Assembly: GCA_045802605.1 (NCBI GenBank)
Contig: JBJMQS010000073.1
Coordinates: forward strand, 186,001-250,000
Reading direction: 5' to 3'
Source: JBJMQS01 sp045802605
GTDB lineage: Bacteria; Planctomycetota; Planctomycetia; Gemmatales; Gemmataceae
DNA: 64,000 bases
Positions 50,285-59,278 of this stretch are shown in pieces. Each line of letters begins with the position of its first letter. The first letter of the stretch is position 1. The notes below the pieces were generated by a model. It ran no database searches and was not told the origin of the DNA. It saw only the letters and a program-made list of their open reading frames with translations. The position numbers and the translations under genes were made by a program.

Positions 50285-50695
50285 ATGTACGAAACCTTTG
50301 ACCATACCGCCGATCTTGGTTTGCGGATCCGGGCGGCCAACCAAGAAACCATGTTCGCCGAAGCCGGGCTGGCACTGACCGCTTGCCTCGTCGATGACAT
50401 TGCAACCGTGCGGCCCTTGCAACGCGAAACCTTCGAAATCGCTGGCGATGACGCGGAGTATTTGCTCTTCGACTGGTTACGGGAACTCTTGCTGCGATTC
50501 GAAACGCGCAAGATGCTTTTCTGTGATTTTCAGATCACCATGACGCCCAATGGCTTGTCGGCCAATGTTTCCGGCGAACCACTCGACCCCGCGCGCCATC
50601 CTTTGGGGCACGAAGTGAAGGCAATTACCTATCACGGACTGAAGTGCGAGCGCGACGGCGACACTTGGCTGGCTGAGGTGATCGTCGATATTTGA
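50285..50695 (+). CDS. Archease
   Basis: Archease is the small activator of the RNA ligase RtcB; it helps RtcB turn over and accept guanylylation. The 136-residue product starts MYETFDHTADLGLRIRA, a diagnostic motif (DHTADLG). The AEYLLFDWLRELLLRFE and GHEVKAITYHGLKCER stretches also match the family. The length is typical. The start ATG 50285 follows the divergent aspartic-protease gene by 83 bases. rtcB follows 7 bases after the stop, an archease-rtcB operon, which is strong support. Confidence 0.94.
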   Translation: MYETFDHTADLGLRIRAANQETMFAEAGLALTACLVDDIATVRPLQRETFEIAGDDAEYLLFDWLRELLLRFETRKMLFCDFQITMTPNGLSANVSGEPLDPARHPLGHEVKAITYHGLKCERDGDTWLAEVIVDI

Positions 50696-50702
50696 GGTTG
50701 CC

Positions 50703-52166
50703 ATGCAAAAAGAAGCTTACGGCGGGCCGTTGGAACAGGTCGGCCCGTGCTGCTGGAAGATTCCAAAAAGCTATCGGCCCGGCATGCGCGTCGATGGCTT
50801 GATCTACGCCAATGAACGGCTACTCGATGCCATTCGTAAGGATCAAGCCCCGGAGCAGGTGGCCAACGTCGCGCACTTGCCCGGCATTCAGCACGCCAGC
50901 TTGGCGATGCCCGATATTCACTGGGGCTACGGCTTCTGCATCGGGGGCGTCTGCGCGACCGATCCCAACGAAGGTGGCGTCATTTCGCCCGGCGGCGTGG
51001 GCTACGACATCAACTGCGGCGTGCGCCTCGTTAAAACCAATCTCTTTTATCGGGATGTGAAGTTCCATCTGCGCAATCTTGTCGAGACGCTGTTCAAGAA
51101 TGTTCCGACGGGTGTTGGCCGATCGGGCAAATTCAAGTTCAACGCCAAGGAACTGCGCCGTCTCATGGGCGAAGGTGTGCAGTATGTTTTGGGCCGCGGA
51201 CTCGGTGAGGAGGTGGACCTCTCGCACATCGAAGCGGAAGGGCGGATCAATGGGGCTGACCCGGATTCTGTCAGCGATCATGCGTTGATGCGCGGGGCAG
51301 AGCAGTGCGGCACATTAGGTTCTGGGAATCATTTTCTCGAAGTGCAGGTCGTGGACTATATCGCCGATGCGGAGGTCGCCAAGGCTTTCGGGCTGGAAAA
51401 GGATCAGGTCTGCGTAATGATCCACTCGGGTTCGCGCGGACTCGGTTACCAAGTTTGCGACGATGCCCTGGTGTCGCTGCGCAAGGCGCCGGAGAAGTAC
51501 GGCATTTCGTTGCCGGACCGGCAGTTGGCGTGCGCACCGGTCGATAGCCCCGAAGGCCGGCACTATCTCGGCGCCATGCGGGCGGCTGCGAACTTCGGCT
51601 TTTGCAATCGGCAATTGCTCATGCACCAGACTCGTGAAGTATTCAGCGAAGTCTTCGCTGATACGACAGACGATCTTGGGATGGAGTTGCTCTACGACGT
51701 TGCGCACAACATTGCTAAGCTTGAAGAGCACACCGTCGATGGCAAGAAAAAGAAAGTGTGGGTCCATCGCAAAGGTGCGACGCGGGCCTTCCCAGCCGGC
51801 CACCCCGAGGTGCCGGAGGCGTTTCGTGCCGTCGGGCAGCCGGTGATTATTCCCGGCGACATGGGCCGGGCGAGCTGGATCCTTGTGGGTCAGCAGGCGA
51901 GCATGGAGCAAACATTCGGGACGACTTGTCACGGGGCGGGCCGGGCGCTGAGCCGCACTGCATCGGTGAAGGACGCGAAGGGCCGCCGCATCGACCGCGA
52001 ACTCGAAGCGCGCGGCGTGATTGCCCGCGCCCAAAGTTTGAAGGGCCTCGCGGAGGAACAGCCCGCGGCGTACAAGAATGTGGATGATGTGGTCGATGTG
52101 GTTCACGAAGCGGGTTTGTCGAAGAAAGTCGCCCGCATGCGGCCCATCGGCGTGATCAAGGGCTAA
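50703..52166 (+). CDS. rtcB: RNA-splicing ligase RtcB
   Basis: RtcB joins RNA with a 2',3'-cyclic phosphate or 3'-phosphate end to 5'-OH RNA through a guanylylated histidine. The 487-residue product has AMPDIHWGYGFCIGG, GGVGYDINCGVRL, MIHSGSRGLGYQV and FGTTCHGAGRALSR; the last holds the histidine that is guanylylated. The metal-binding Cys and His residues are kept. The length is typical. It follows the archease gene, so the pair probably repairs or splices RNA. The stop overlaps the Uma2 gene stop on the other strand by four bases. Confidence 0.96.
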   Translation: MQKEAYGGPLEQVGPCCWKIPKSYRPGMRVDGLIYANERLLDAIRKDQAPEQVANVAHLPGIQHASLAMPDIHWGYGFCIGGVCATDPNEGGVISPGGVGYDINCGVRLVKTNLFYRDVKFHLRNLVETLFKNVPTGVGRSGKFKFNAKELRRLMGEGVQYVLGRGLGEEVDLSHIEAEGRINGADPDSVSDHALMRGAEQCGTLGSGNHFLEVQVVDYIADAEVAKAFGLEKDQVCVMIHSGSRGLGYQVCDDALVSLRKAPEKYGISLPDRQLACAPVDSPEGRHYLGAMRAAANFGFCNRQLLMHQTREVFSEVFADTTDDLGMELLYDVAHNIAKLEEHTVDGKKKKVWVHRKGATRAFPAGHPEVPEAFRAVGQPVIIPGDMGRASWILVGQQASMEQTFGTTCHGAGRALSRTASVKDAKGRRIDRELEARGVIARAQSLKGLAEEQPAAYKNVDDVVDVVHEAGLSKKVARMRPIGVIKG

Positions 52167-52726
52167 CGCGGCAAGTCGCGGAACAGTTGCGATAGCGTTA
52201 CGGAAAATCCGGGCAAAATGTCAGGAATGGTCAGCGCATCGCCGTTATGAATTACTTGAGGTAATTCATCAGGGCGGAACACCGTCGCTGCCCAAGCTGC
52301 AGGATCTAGAACAACAACAACATTGACACCTGCTTGGAGATACTCATTTACCTTGGCGAGAACCTCAACCCAGCGATCGCTTGGAGATCGAACTTCGGCG
52401 ATTAGCTCGGGGGGTGGCCCGATGATATCGGGCAGTATTGCCTCTTTTGGCACTCGGGCATAACTCCAAAAGGCGACATCTGCGCCACGGACGCGATCAG
52501 GATTTCTACGCACGAGAACAAAAGTGTCATTCGATGCAACCCGGCCAAGATCGTTCTGCAAAATGTGCTGCGTCAAATAATATGCGACGAGATTAGCCAC
52601 ACAGCCATGCGGAGTTTTGGGCACTGGCAACTCCTTGACCTCGCCGTCGATCAATTCCACATACTCGCCGCCATGCGCTTTCGCGAACTCTTCGGCGGTC
52701 AGGAGTTTCGGAGTTTGCGTGCTCAT
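52163..52726 (-). CDS. Uma2-family PD-(D/E)XK nuclease-like protein
   Basis: The 187-residue product has MSTQTPKLLTAEEFAKA, YVELIDGEVKE and GADVAFWSYARVP. PPELIAEVRSPSDRWVEVLAKVNEYLQAGVN holds the Asp/Glu-x-Val catalytic region, and WVVVLDP-like strands follow. The family is a restriction-endonuclease-like fold that is very abundant in planctomycetes and cyanobacteria; its role is not known. I chose ATG 52726 since the family starts there; the longer frame to 52789 adds unlike residues. It is convergent with rtcB. Confidence 0.9.
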   Translation of the reverse strand: MSTQTPKLLTAEEFAKAHGGEYVELIDGEVKELPVPKTPHGCVANLVAYYLTQHILQNDLGRVASNDTFVLVRRNPDRVRGADVAFWSYARVPKEAILPDIIGPPPELIAEVRSPSDRWVEVLAKVNEYLQAGVNVVVVLDPAAWAATVFRPDELPQVIHNGDALTIPDILPGFSVTLSQLFRDLPR

Positions 52727-52879
52727 GGATAAACCTCGCGCTCGTTCAGGAATGTAGCATTTGCGCATTTTTCTCACCAGATCAGCCAAGTAGGCCCGAT
52801 TCGTAATAACTCCTCAATTGACAGGTGGTTGTGGCCCTTTTAGGTTAACTGCATCTAGAATCGCATTGAGGAGTTGCGC

Positions 52880-53635
52880 GTGCAAAGCCGGCCTATCATT
52901 GGCATTCCCACTCAGACCCAAGAAGCGGTCCCCGGGAAATTGCCGCGCTGCTGGATTATGTCGCAGCGCTACATCAATGTTCTGGCCGATGTCGGTGCGG
53001 CGCCCTGGTTGATTCCGCTCGTTCATAATGACAAAGAGACTTTGCGATCGATTTACGATCGGCTCGATGGCTTGTTCCTCACCGGCGGCGTGGATGTCGA
53101 TCCCTCGCGCTACGGTGAAGCCAAGCATCCGCTTTGCGGGCGCACGGATGCCGATCGTGATGCGACCGAATTGCAACTCGTGCAGTGGGCGATCGCGGAT
53201 GGCAAGCCGATCTTGGCCGTATGCCGAGGATTCCAAGTTTTGAACGTGGCGTTCGGCGGCACCCTGTTTCAGGACGTCGGCGAGCAATACCCGCAGGCGA
53301 TCAAGCACGACCACTTTCCGAAAGAAGATGGCAAGCCGCCACGGGATTACCTGTCGCACCAGGTGCGGCTCGCACCCGACTCCCGGCTGGCGAAATATCT
53401 GGGCGCGGATCATACGCCGGTCAACAGCATGCACCACCAGGGCATCAAACGCCTCGCCCCCGGCCTGGCCGCCAACGCCTGGGCCCCCGATGGTTTGATC
53501 GAGGGAATTGAGGGCACCAACGGTCAATTCCTGATCGCGGTGCAGTGGCACCCGGAAGAATTGGCCCATTCCGACTCCGGTATGAAGCGTTTGTTCACCG
53601 CATTCATTGAAGCGTCGGCGGTTCATAAGCCATAA
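52880..53635 (+). CDS. Gamma-glutamyl-gamma-aminobutyrate hydrolase-like (PuuD) class I amidotransferase
   Basis: PuuD-type proteins cleave gamma-glutamyl-GABA, a step in putrescine use. The product of about 251 residues has the class I glutamine-amidotransferase-like triad: the nucleophile Cys in LAVCRGFQVLN, the His in AVQWHPEEL and a following Glu. The opening RPIIGIPTQTQ and GLFLTGGVDVDPSRYG also match the family. I chose GTG 52880, because the gaggag site lies 6 bases before it; a TTG at 52874 is the alternative. The other putrescine genes are absent, so a different gamma-glutamyl substrate is possible. Confidence 0.9.
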   Translation: MQSRPIIGIPTQTQEAVPGKLPRCWIMSQRYINVLADVGAAPWLIPLVHNDKETLRSIYDRLDGLFLTGGVDVDPSRYGEAKHPLCGRTDADRDATELQLVQWAIADGKPILAVCRGFQVLNVAFGGTLFQDVGEQYPQAIKHDHFPKEDGKPPRDYLSHQVRLAPDSRLAKYLGADHTPVNSMHHQGIKRLAPGLAANAWAPDGLIEGIEGTNGQFLIAVQWHPEELAHSDSGMKRLFTAFIEASAVHKP

Positions 53636-53687
53636 TTGTCTTTCCGCGGCAGGAAGTCGCCACCGGACTTCTCACCACGGACCACTC

Positions 53688-54407
53688 ATGCATCGCGAAC
53701 AACACACCTGGCATAGCCCGACACTTGGCCGGCAAATGGATCTGTTGATCCACGGGCACGCCGGCGCCCGCATGATCGTCTTCCCGACCTCCAAAGGTTG
53801 GATGAACGAATGGGAAGACCGCGGGATGATGCGGGCGCTGGGCGAACACATTCATAATGGCTGGCTGCAGATCTACAGCGTCTCGAGTGTCGATGCCGAG
53901 AGCTGGTACGCGTATCACAAGTGGCCCGGCGATCGCGCCTGGCGGCATGAGCTTTACGATCGATATTTGGTCAATGAGGTGCTGCCGTTCTCGCGGTGGA
54001 AGAATCCGAATCCGTTTTGCATCACCGCTGGGGCGAGCTTCGGCGCATTTCATGCGCTGACCTTAACGCTAAAACACCCGGATCAGATTCAACGCGTCAT
54101 CTCGATGTCGGGTCTGTGCGATATCCGCCGCTTCTTAAGCGGATACCATGACGAGAACGTGTACTTCAATAACCCGACCGAGTTCATCGAACGCGAGCAC
54201 GATCCGCAGCGACTGGCCGATCTGCGAAAACAAGACATCATCCTGGCCGTCGGCAAAGATGATGGACTGCGCGGACAAAACGAACACCTGTCGAGTCTGC
54301 TTTGGGGGAAGGGGATTGGCAACGCACTTCGATTCTGGGACGGCTGGTCGCACGATTGGCCGTATTGGCAGAAGATGATGCGGCTCTACGTCGGCGGACA
54401 CGATTAA
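53688..54407 (+). CDS. Esterase-like alpha/beta hydrolase
   Basis: The 239-residue product belongs to the putative-esterase (PF00756-like) group. The nucleophile elbow is in CITAGASFGAFHAL (G-A-S-F-G). Parts such as MIVFPTSKGWMNEWEDRGM and the late WDGWSHDWPYWQKMMRLY (a His candidate) fit. No signal peptide is seen, so it may be cytoplasmic. I chose ATG 53688; the longer frame has no support. It lies 120 bases before the ATP-grasp gene, with a repeat copy in between. The pairing suggests a shared pathway; the substrate is unknown. Confidence 0.85.
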   Translation: MHREQHTWHSPTLGRQMDLLIHGHAGARMIVFPTSKGWMNEWEDRGMMRALGEHIHNGWLQIYSVSSVDAESWYAYHKWPGDRAWRHELYDRYLVNEVLPFSRWKNPNPFCITAGASFGAFHALTLTLKHPDQIQRVISMSGLCDIRRFLSGYHDENVYFNNPTEFIEREHDPQRLADLRKQDIILAVGKDDGLRGQNEHLSSLLWGKGIGNALRFWDGWSHDWPYWQKMMRLYVGGHD

Positions 54408-54430
54408 GATTAGCTTCGTATCCTGGCATC

Positions 54431-54501
54431 TGTAGCCGTGGGCTTCAGCCCGCGTGGCACAAGCGATTGCCAGGACGCGCGGGCTAAAGCCCGCGGCTAC
54501 A
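54431..54501 (-). repeat. Four-copy palindromic repeat, copy 4
   Basis: Arms 54431-54454 (tgtagccgtgggcttcagcccgcg) and 54478-54501 (cgcgggctaaagcccgcggctaca) pair. The loop has the aagcgattgccagga core, the reverse complement of the core of copies 1 and 3. The element lies between the esterase and ATP-grasp genes, and the ribosome site of the latter begins 15 bases after it. Confidence 0.85.
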
Positions 54502-54527
54502 AAAGCGAAATGCACGGAGGGGATGGC

Positions 54528-55442
54528 ATGAAGGTCGGTTTGCTGGTCGGCAGGGAATGGTCGTTTCCGCCGGTGTTCATCGAGGCGGTCAATGCTCGCA
54601 ACGCAGGCGTGACGGCCGAATACGTCATGCTCGGCGGCACCAAGATGACCGAGCCCATTCCTTACTCGGTGATTGTCGATCGAATCTCGCATGAAGTGCC
54701 GTACTATCGTTCGTATTTGAAGCATGCGGTGCTCCAGGGCGTCCGCGTGATCAACAACCCGTTCATGTGGACGGCCGACGATAAGTTTTTCGGCGCGTCG
54801 TTGGCCACGAAACTCGGCATCGCGCATCCCAAAACGATGGTGCTGCCGAACAAAGACTACGTGCCTGGCATCATTCGCGGTGAGAGCTTGCGCAACCTCA
54901 TTTACCCGTTCGACTGGGAATACGTCCTCAGCTACATCGGCTTGCCCTGCGTGCTCAAAGACGCGCACGGTGGTGGATGGAAGGGTGTGTATATCTGCAA
55001 CACCAAAGAGGAATTGATTCGCAATTACGACGCGTCGGGCTTGATGACGATGGTCATTCAGGAGTTCATTCATTGGGACGCTTATGTGCGCTGCATGTGC
55101 CTTGGGCAGGAGAAAGTGCTCGCCATGCCATACGACCCGAAGGAGCGGCGCTACCTGCCGGAAGACACTTACATAGACCCATCGCTGAAGACGAGAATTA
55201 TCGACGATTCATTGAAATTGTGTCGAGCGCTCGGCTACGACATGAACACCACGGAATGGGCTGTTCGCGACGGCGTGCCCTATGCCATCGACTTCATGAA
55301 CCCCGCGCCAGACATGGACGTGAACTCGATCACCAAGCCATACCACCTTTGGTGCGTCGAGCACATGACTGACATGGTCATCCGATACGCCAAGAGTCCA
55401 AAGCCGCAACTGGCGGAAACGCGGTGGTCCAGCCTTTTCTAA
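54528..55442 (+). CDS. ATP-grasp family ligase
   Basis: The 304-residue product resembles ATP-grasp enzymes, which form amide or peptide bonds with ATP. Supporting parts are ADDKFFGASLATKLGIAHPKT, LPCVLKDAHGGGWKGVYIC (the ATP-binding lysine and Gly loop), VIQEFIHWDAYVRCMC and the metal-binding stretch VPYAIDFMNPAPDM, where the usual Asp and Asn residues stand. I chose ATG 54528 with a ggagggg site 5 bases upstream; the longer frame runs through the repeat. The pairing with the esterase gene suggests a small peptide or amino-acid conjugate pathway, not identified. Confidence 0.85.
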   Translation: MKVGLLVGREWSFPPVFIEAVNARNAGVTAEYVMLGGTKMTEPIPYSVIVDRISHEVPYYRSYLKHAVLQGVRVINNPFMWTADDKFFGASLATKLGIAHPKTMVLPNKDYVPGIIRGESLRNLIYPFDWEYVLSYIGLPCVLKDAHGGGWKGVYICNTKEELIRNYDASGLMTMVIQEFIHWDAYVRCMCLGQEKVLAMPYDPKERRYLPEDTYIDPSLKTRIIDDSLKLCRALGYDMNTTEWAVRDGVPYAIDFMNPAPDMDVNSITKPYHLWCVEHMTDMVIRYAKSPKPQLAETRWSSLF

Positions 55443-55465
55443 TCGCTTGCTTTGTCTCGATTCAA

Positions 55466-57550
55466 TTACTTGCCGTTCGGAACCTGCGTCGGTGCCGGCA
55501 GCGGAATCGCGTTCTGCGCCGGATCGGCCGGCGGGTACGCCGAATTGGTCGGCTTGCCGACCTGCAACTCAGTCAGCGGCGGCAAATTCCCCGTGAGTGG
55601 ATCGTGACAAGTCGGGCCGCCCGGCGGCAGTGCCGGACGCTCACGCAATTCCAGTGCTGCCGAGCGCTGCCGTTGATGCTCGACTGCGCGAACCTGGGCA
55701 GCGGCGGGCAATGGACCGTCAGACACCTGCACCGCGTCAAACGACATGATCGTGCCTTTGGCGAACTGGAAGGCGGCGATGCGATTGTTGTAATTGACGA
55801 TCGACGTATATTCGGACGCCAAAGAGTCGGCGAAGTTTCGCTGAGCTTCGAGCAGCACATCCAGCGTGCCGCGTCCCACGCGATATTCCTGGAACCGCAA
55901 TGCAAGTTGGCGAGCGTTCGCCTCGCGCTGAGCGCGATTCGCCTGGATGGTGGCGTAGTATTCCTGCAATTCGCGGTAGGAGACGGCGAGCAAGTGCTCC
56001 GCTTTGCGTTCCTGATCCTTGAGCTGATAGTAGCTGCGAGCGAGATTCAACTTCGCCACGCGAATCTGGGAATGCGTGTCGCGGTAACCCAGCGGCACGT
56101 CGAGCCGCAGGCCCATCGTCCACGAGTTGAATTCGTTGTCCGCCAGGCTCGCCAGCGCGTTGCCGGGAACTGGGACTTGATTGCCGGCCGCATCGGTCGA
56201 GAAGCCCGACACCGGCCCGCCGTCTAACCGGGTGCCGATGCCATTGATGTCATAGTTGGCAAAGAAGCGGAGATCCGGTTTCAAGAAATTCTTCTGCATC
56301 AGCAAGTCGAGCTGGCGAAACTTCAGGTCTTGCCGCGCCAGAATCAACTCGGGGCGGTAACTCAAGGATTCGGTCAGTGACGCACACCAATCGGGGCGGA
56401 ACTCGGCCAGCGTTGGCATGTCACTCGGTACGATTCGCTTGCAGTCGTCGATTGGCAAGCCGAGCAAACCGCGCAATTGTCGTTCGCGATCGAGCACCTG
56501 ACCCAAGGCGGTAATGCGCTGAGATCGGAATAACTCGTACTGGGCGCGTGTTTGTTCGAGGTCTTGCTGTCGCAAGCCACCGACTTGGAAGCGGGCTTCG
56601 TTGAGGCGATAGGCCTCGAACGCCTGGCGCAAACCTTGTTCGCGGCTAAAGAGCGTAAAATACGCTCCGTAAAGATTCCAGTAGGCGTACTCCACGTTTA
56701 ACAACATGAAGTTGACGTTGCGCTCAAACTCGACCCGTGACTGGTCGTAGCGCAAGCGAGTAATCAGCACACCTTCCACCCGGCCGCCACCCGGCGAACG
56801 AACGCCCTGGAGTGTCAATGCGCCGGGATGGCTCACCAACAATTGATTGATCTCGACGCCGAGGCCTTGCAATAGGGGCTGTTCAAAAGCGACCTGGGCG
56901 CGTGGCTTCCAAGTTGGGTTTGTGATGACCTGCCCGGGCTGCGTCGGTGGGTTGTTCAAAAAGCTGTAGTCGTTGCTCAGCGTAATGCCGGCGACACCAC
57001 CAGTGGGCAGGAACTTGTACAAGCCCGTGCTTACCGAAGCATTGTCGCCGTTTTGAAAGCTCTGCAAGATGTTGCCGGTTGCGTCGTCGCGCTTGGTCCA
57101 GGTGACTGAGGTCACCCATCTCATATCGAACTTGGATAGCGAAGCATCGATGTCGGCGCCGCTGATGGCCGGATCAAGTGCTAGGACGCGGATCGCGTCG
57201 CTGGTGCCGACGAAGCGGCCGTTGAATTGCAAGAGGTTATCGTTGACGATGCCGGGAAACAAACTGCTCTGGGAACCGACGTTGCCTTGCTCCAATGCGA
57301 TCGCGATGGCTTCGGCCAGGCTCATGTAACGAATCTGGCGATCCGTGTCGTTTACCGTCATGGGAGGCGGTGTATTTCGCGTGCCCGGAACGATCGTCCC
57401 GTGTGGATTGTTCTCGAGGTCGCCGGGCATCCCCAGTTCATTCACGTAATGTTCGTGGTCGCTGGGAGACATGTAAATGGTCTGACCGCACCCGGACAAT
57501 CCAAGGGCTGCGACCAGCGCGACAGCTAGTCTCGCATTCCAGCGATTCAT
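55466..57550 (-). CDS. TolC-family outer-membrane efflux lipoprotein
   Basis: The 694-residue product has a lipoprotein signal with lipobox LGLSGCGQ (Cys21). It has two long coiled-coil-like regions with the TolC-repeat pattern, such as VEYAYWNLYGAYFTLFSREQ and YYQLKDQERKAEHLLAVSYRELQEYYATI. The C-terminus has a Pro-rich tail (PLPAPTQVPNGK). TolC-like proteins form channels through the outer membrane for efflux or type I secretion. The product is larger than E. coli TolC (493) because of extra N-terminal and C-terminal parts. No efflux partner is adjacent. Confidence 0.9.
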   Translation of the reverse strand: MNRWNARLAVALVAALGLSGCGQTIYMSPSDHEHYVNELGMPGDLENNPHGTIVPGTRNTPPPMTVNDTDRQIRYMSLAEAIAIALEQGNVGSQSSLFPGIVNDNLLQFNGRFVGTSDAIRVLALDPAISGADIDASLSKFDMRWVTSVTWTKRDDATGNILQSFQNGDNASVSTGLYKFLPTGGVAGITLSNDYSFLNNPPTQPGQVITNPTWKPRAQVAFEQPLLQGLGVEINQLLVSHPGALTLQGVRSPGGGRVEGVLITRLRYDQSRVEFERNVNFMLLNVEYAYWNLYGAYFTLFSREQGLRQAFEAYRLNEARFQVGGLRQQDLEQTRAQYELFRSQRITALGQVLDRERQLRGLLGLPIDDCKRIVPSDMPTLAEFRPDWCASLTESLSYRPELILARQDLKFRQLDLLMQKNFLKPDLRFFANYDINGIGTRLDGGPVSGFSTDAAGNQVPVPGNALASLADNEFNSWTMGLRLDVPLGYRDTHSQIRVAKLNLARSYYQLKDQERKAEHLLAVSYRELQEYYATIQANRAQREANARQLALRFQEYRVGRGTLDVLLEAQRNFADSLASEYTSIVNYNNRIAAFQFAKGTIMSFDAVQVSDGPLPAAAQVRAVEHQRQRSAALELRERPALPPGGPTCHDPLTGNLPPLTELQVGKPTNSAYPPADPAQNAIPLPAPTQVPNGK

Positions 57551-57901
57551 GGTCTTCCCCGCCTACACGATTCGCTCGCCCGGACCCCCTTGGCGTGCGA
57601 ACCGTTGGTCCCCCATCTAACACCGCGCAACCTCACTCTGACCGCATGGTGCGAAAGAGTAACGGTTGTATCGGCTCTCCCGGTCAGGAAAGTTCTGTCG
57701 AGTTTTCCGGACAGGAGCGGCAAGCCAATCGCAAATGATGGGGTTTCGTTCAAGTCCAAAATCGGAAAAAAGTGGTCAGTGGCTTGTGGTCAGTAGTCAG
57801 AGAAGACAAGAAAAGATCGAGCAATGTGTGTACGAAATACAAAACCCGAGCGGATTAGTGCTCGGGCTTGTTGAATTTGATCTATCTTAACTGACCACTG
57901 A
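57551..57901. other. Intergenic region between the TolC gene and the coiled-coil gene
   Basis: About 350 bases with no supported gene. It holds the TolC promoter on the minus strand in the part near 57551-57700, a GTGGTCAG-type repeat tract (57770-57801, with a short partner at 57889-57903) and a terminator hairpin for the coiled-coil gene (57845-57866). I see no RNA gene. Confidence 0.5.
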
Positions 57902-57903
57902 CT
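57772..57903. repeat. GTGGTCAG-type repeat tract
   Basis: The left part 57772-57801 has three gtggtcag/gtagtcag-like units, and 57889-57903 (aactgaccactgact) is a reverse-complement unit. The left part starts with aaaaagtggtcagtgg, exactly as at the dnaJ site (38969-38984), so the two are the same repeat family. The span between the arms holds a terminator hairpin. Confidence 0.6.
57845..57866 (-). terminator. Intrinsic terminator of the coiled-coil gene
   Basis: On the minus strand, a 7-bp stem (cccgagc with gctcggg, loop 8 bases) lies 35 bases past the stop of the 57902 gene and is followed by ttttgtatttc. This is a plausible but not strong rho-independent terminator. Confidence 0.65.
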
Positions 57904-58861
57904 ATTTTTGCCCGCCGAAGAAACGCTTCATGAAGCCCGCATCTTTGTCAGTTTCTGCGGGCGCGTTCGTGGCCGCCGTGGAACCGCCTGCCTTCGGCGT
58001 CGAGGTTCCAGTCTGCCGACGTTGCAGAGCGGCCAGCTTATCCTTGAGCGTCGAATCGCCGCGCTGCATGGCATCCAAGTCCGAATGGACCTCCGCCTGA
58101 AGGCGCTGCAGTTCCATGCGCTGGCGCGCCATTTCCGCGCGTTCCCGCGACATCGACACTTCCATCTCGCGCATTTGCCGCTCGAAATCGCTTTGATCTT
58201 CGACGTGCTGCTTTTTCTCGTCTTCCAGTGCTCGCCGCAGAAGGGTGATCTGGCAGCGCTCTTTTTCCAACTCGTCCGCCATGCGGGCCAATTCTTCGTC
58301 GGTTGGGGCGGGCGGGGGGACATCGGCAATTTGCTTCTCTAGCTCAGCCACACGCGCGGTCAGCGAGTGAATGAGATCATCGCGCTCTCGAACCGCGGCC
58401 AAAAGCTCCTCGTGGTCGCCATTCGACGCGTTCGTCTGGGCATATTGCAGATGTTGCTCAAGCTGTTGGATCTGTTCAGTCAGAAGGCGAACGGTGTCTT
58501 CCCGCTCGAAAAGCTTGATTTCGAGCTCGTCTGAATTGCCATTCCCGCCTTGGCTCAGCCGGTCATTAAGCTCCGCCTCGCGAACTGACCATTCCCGGGT
58601 CTGCCGCTCGTGGACCTCTTCCTGGGCTATCGCCTGTTCGATGAGTGCCCGAAGTTGCTGGTTTTCAGTCCGCAGTTGTTCGATTTGATGGTTCACGGCA
58701 TTCGCCAGATCGCCGGGTAAGGGCGTCCTGCTATTAATGTTGGAGCGTGGTGGGCTCTCGCCTGGTCCGCGGCCAGCGACTGATTCCTCAGTGTTTTCCC
58801 CTAGCTCGGCCTCTAATCCGAGGTGGGAGAGCTCAGAGGGTTTCGTTTTGGGACTTGCCAT
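57902..58861 (-). CDS. Coiled-coil protein of unknown function
   Basis: The 319-residue product is mostly long alpha-helical coiled coil (about residues 55-275), with regular heptads in QIEQLRTENQQLRALIEQAI and ELEKERCQITLLRRALEDE. The N-terminus is charged and disordered, and the C-terminus has a Thr/Ala-rich linker ending in the basic MKRFFGGQK. There is no signal peptide or membrane helix. I do not recognise a family; it may be a scaffold or cytoskeletal-type protein. It is divergent from the big VWA gene at 59279, and a terminator follows it. Confidence 0.78.
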   Translation of the reverse strand: MASPKTKPSELSHLGLEAELGENTEESVAGRGPGESPPRSNINSRTPLPGDLANAVNHQIEQLRTENQQLRALIEQAIAQEEVHERQTREWSVREAELNDRLSQGGNGNSDELEIKLFEREDTVRLLTEQIQQLEQHLQYAQTNASNGDHEELLAAVRERDDLIHSLTARVAELEKQIADVPPPAPTDEELARMADELEKERCQITLLRRALEDEKKQHVEDQSDFERQMREMEVSMSRERAEMARQRMELQRLQAEVHSDLDAMQRGDSTLKDKLAALQRRQTGTSTPKAGGSTAATNAPAETDKDAGFMKRFFGGQK

Positions 58862-59278
58862 GGGATGGGGTCACTTAGTGCTTGGGTTGATAGAGATCAG
58901 TCCTTTTTGGCTGGTCATGGGCCTGGCCTGCGATTTCTCGCCTAACCCATAAACACACCGATCCCCGGGACACCCAATAATGATCCATCCCGAGCCTAAC
59001 TCGCTCTGGGGCTTAGTCAAGCGACCGCGCAAGTTTTGCGGCTAATATCGTCTTGTTGGGTGAGGCCGGACGCCGTACCCTGCCTTGCGGCACCGGTCCT
59101 ACGGCCTACGCAGACAAGGGCATCCGCGGGAGTTATCAGGCGGCCCCGCGTTTGCGGTTTTCCTAGCGGAAACCGGATTTCGGCCTTTAGAATAGAAACA
59201 TGTCTGCGCGAATCAGCCCGCCGGCCCTATGCGCAGTGGGCAGGCGTTAAAGTCACCTCTTTCGGGAGTTCGGATACC
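58862..59278. other. Divergent intergenic region before the VWA gene
   Basis: About 415 bases between divergently read genes. No supported gene lies here; the frame from 59036 is an upstream extension of the VWA gene without family support. It should contain promoters for both genes. A gggag site lies about 11 bases before the chosen ATG 59279. Confidence 0.45.

Noticed and set aside
52814..53626. Minus-strand 270-codon frame antisense to the PuuD-like gene
   Set aside because: It mirrors a clear amidotransferase with intact catalytic residues; it is a shadow of the GC-rich third codon position.
59036..59278. N-terminal extension of the VWA protein
   Set aside because: No ribosome site or family support; the hydrophobic N-terminal segment starts at 59279.
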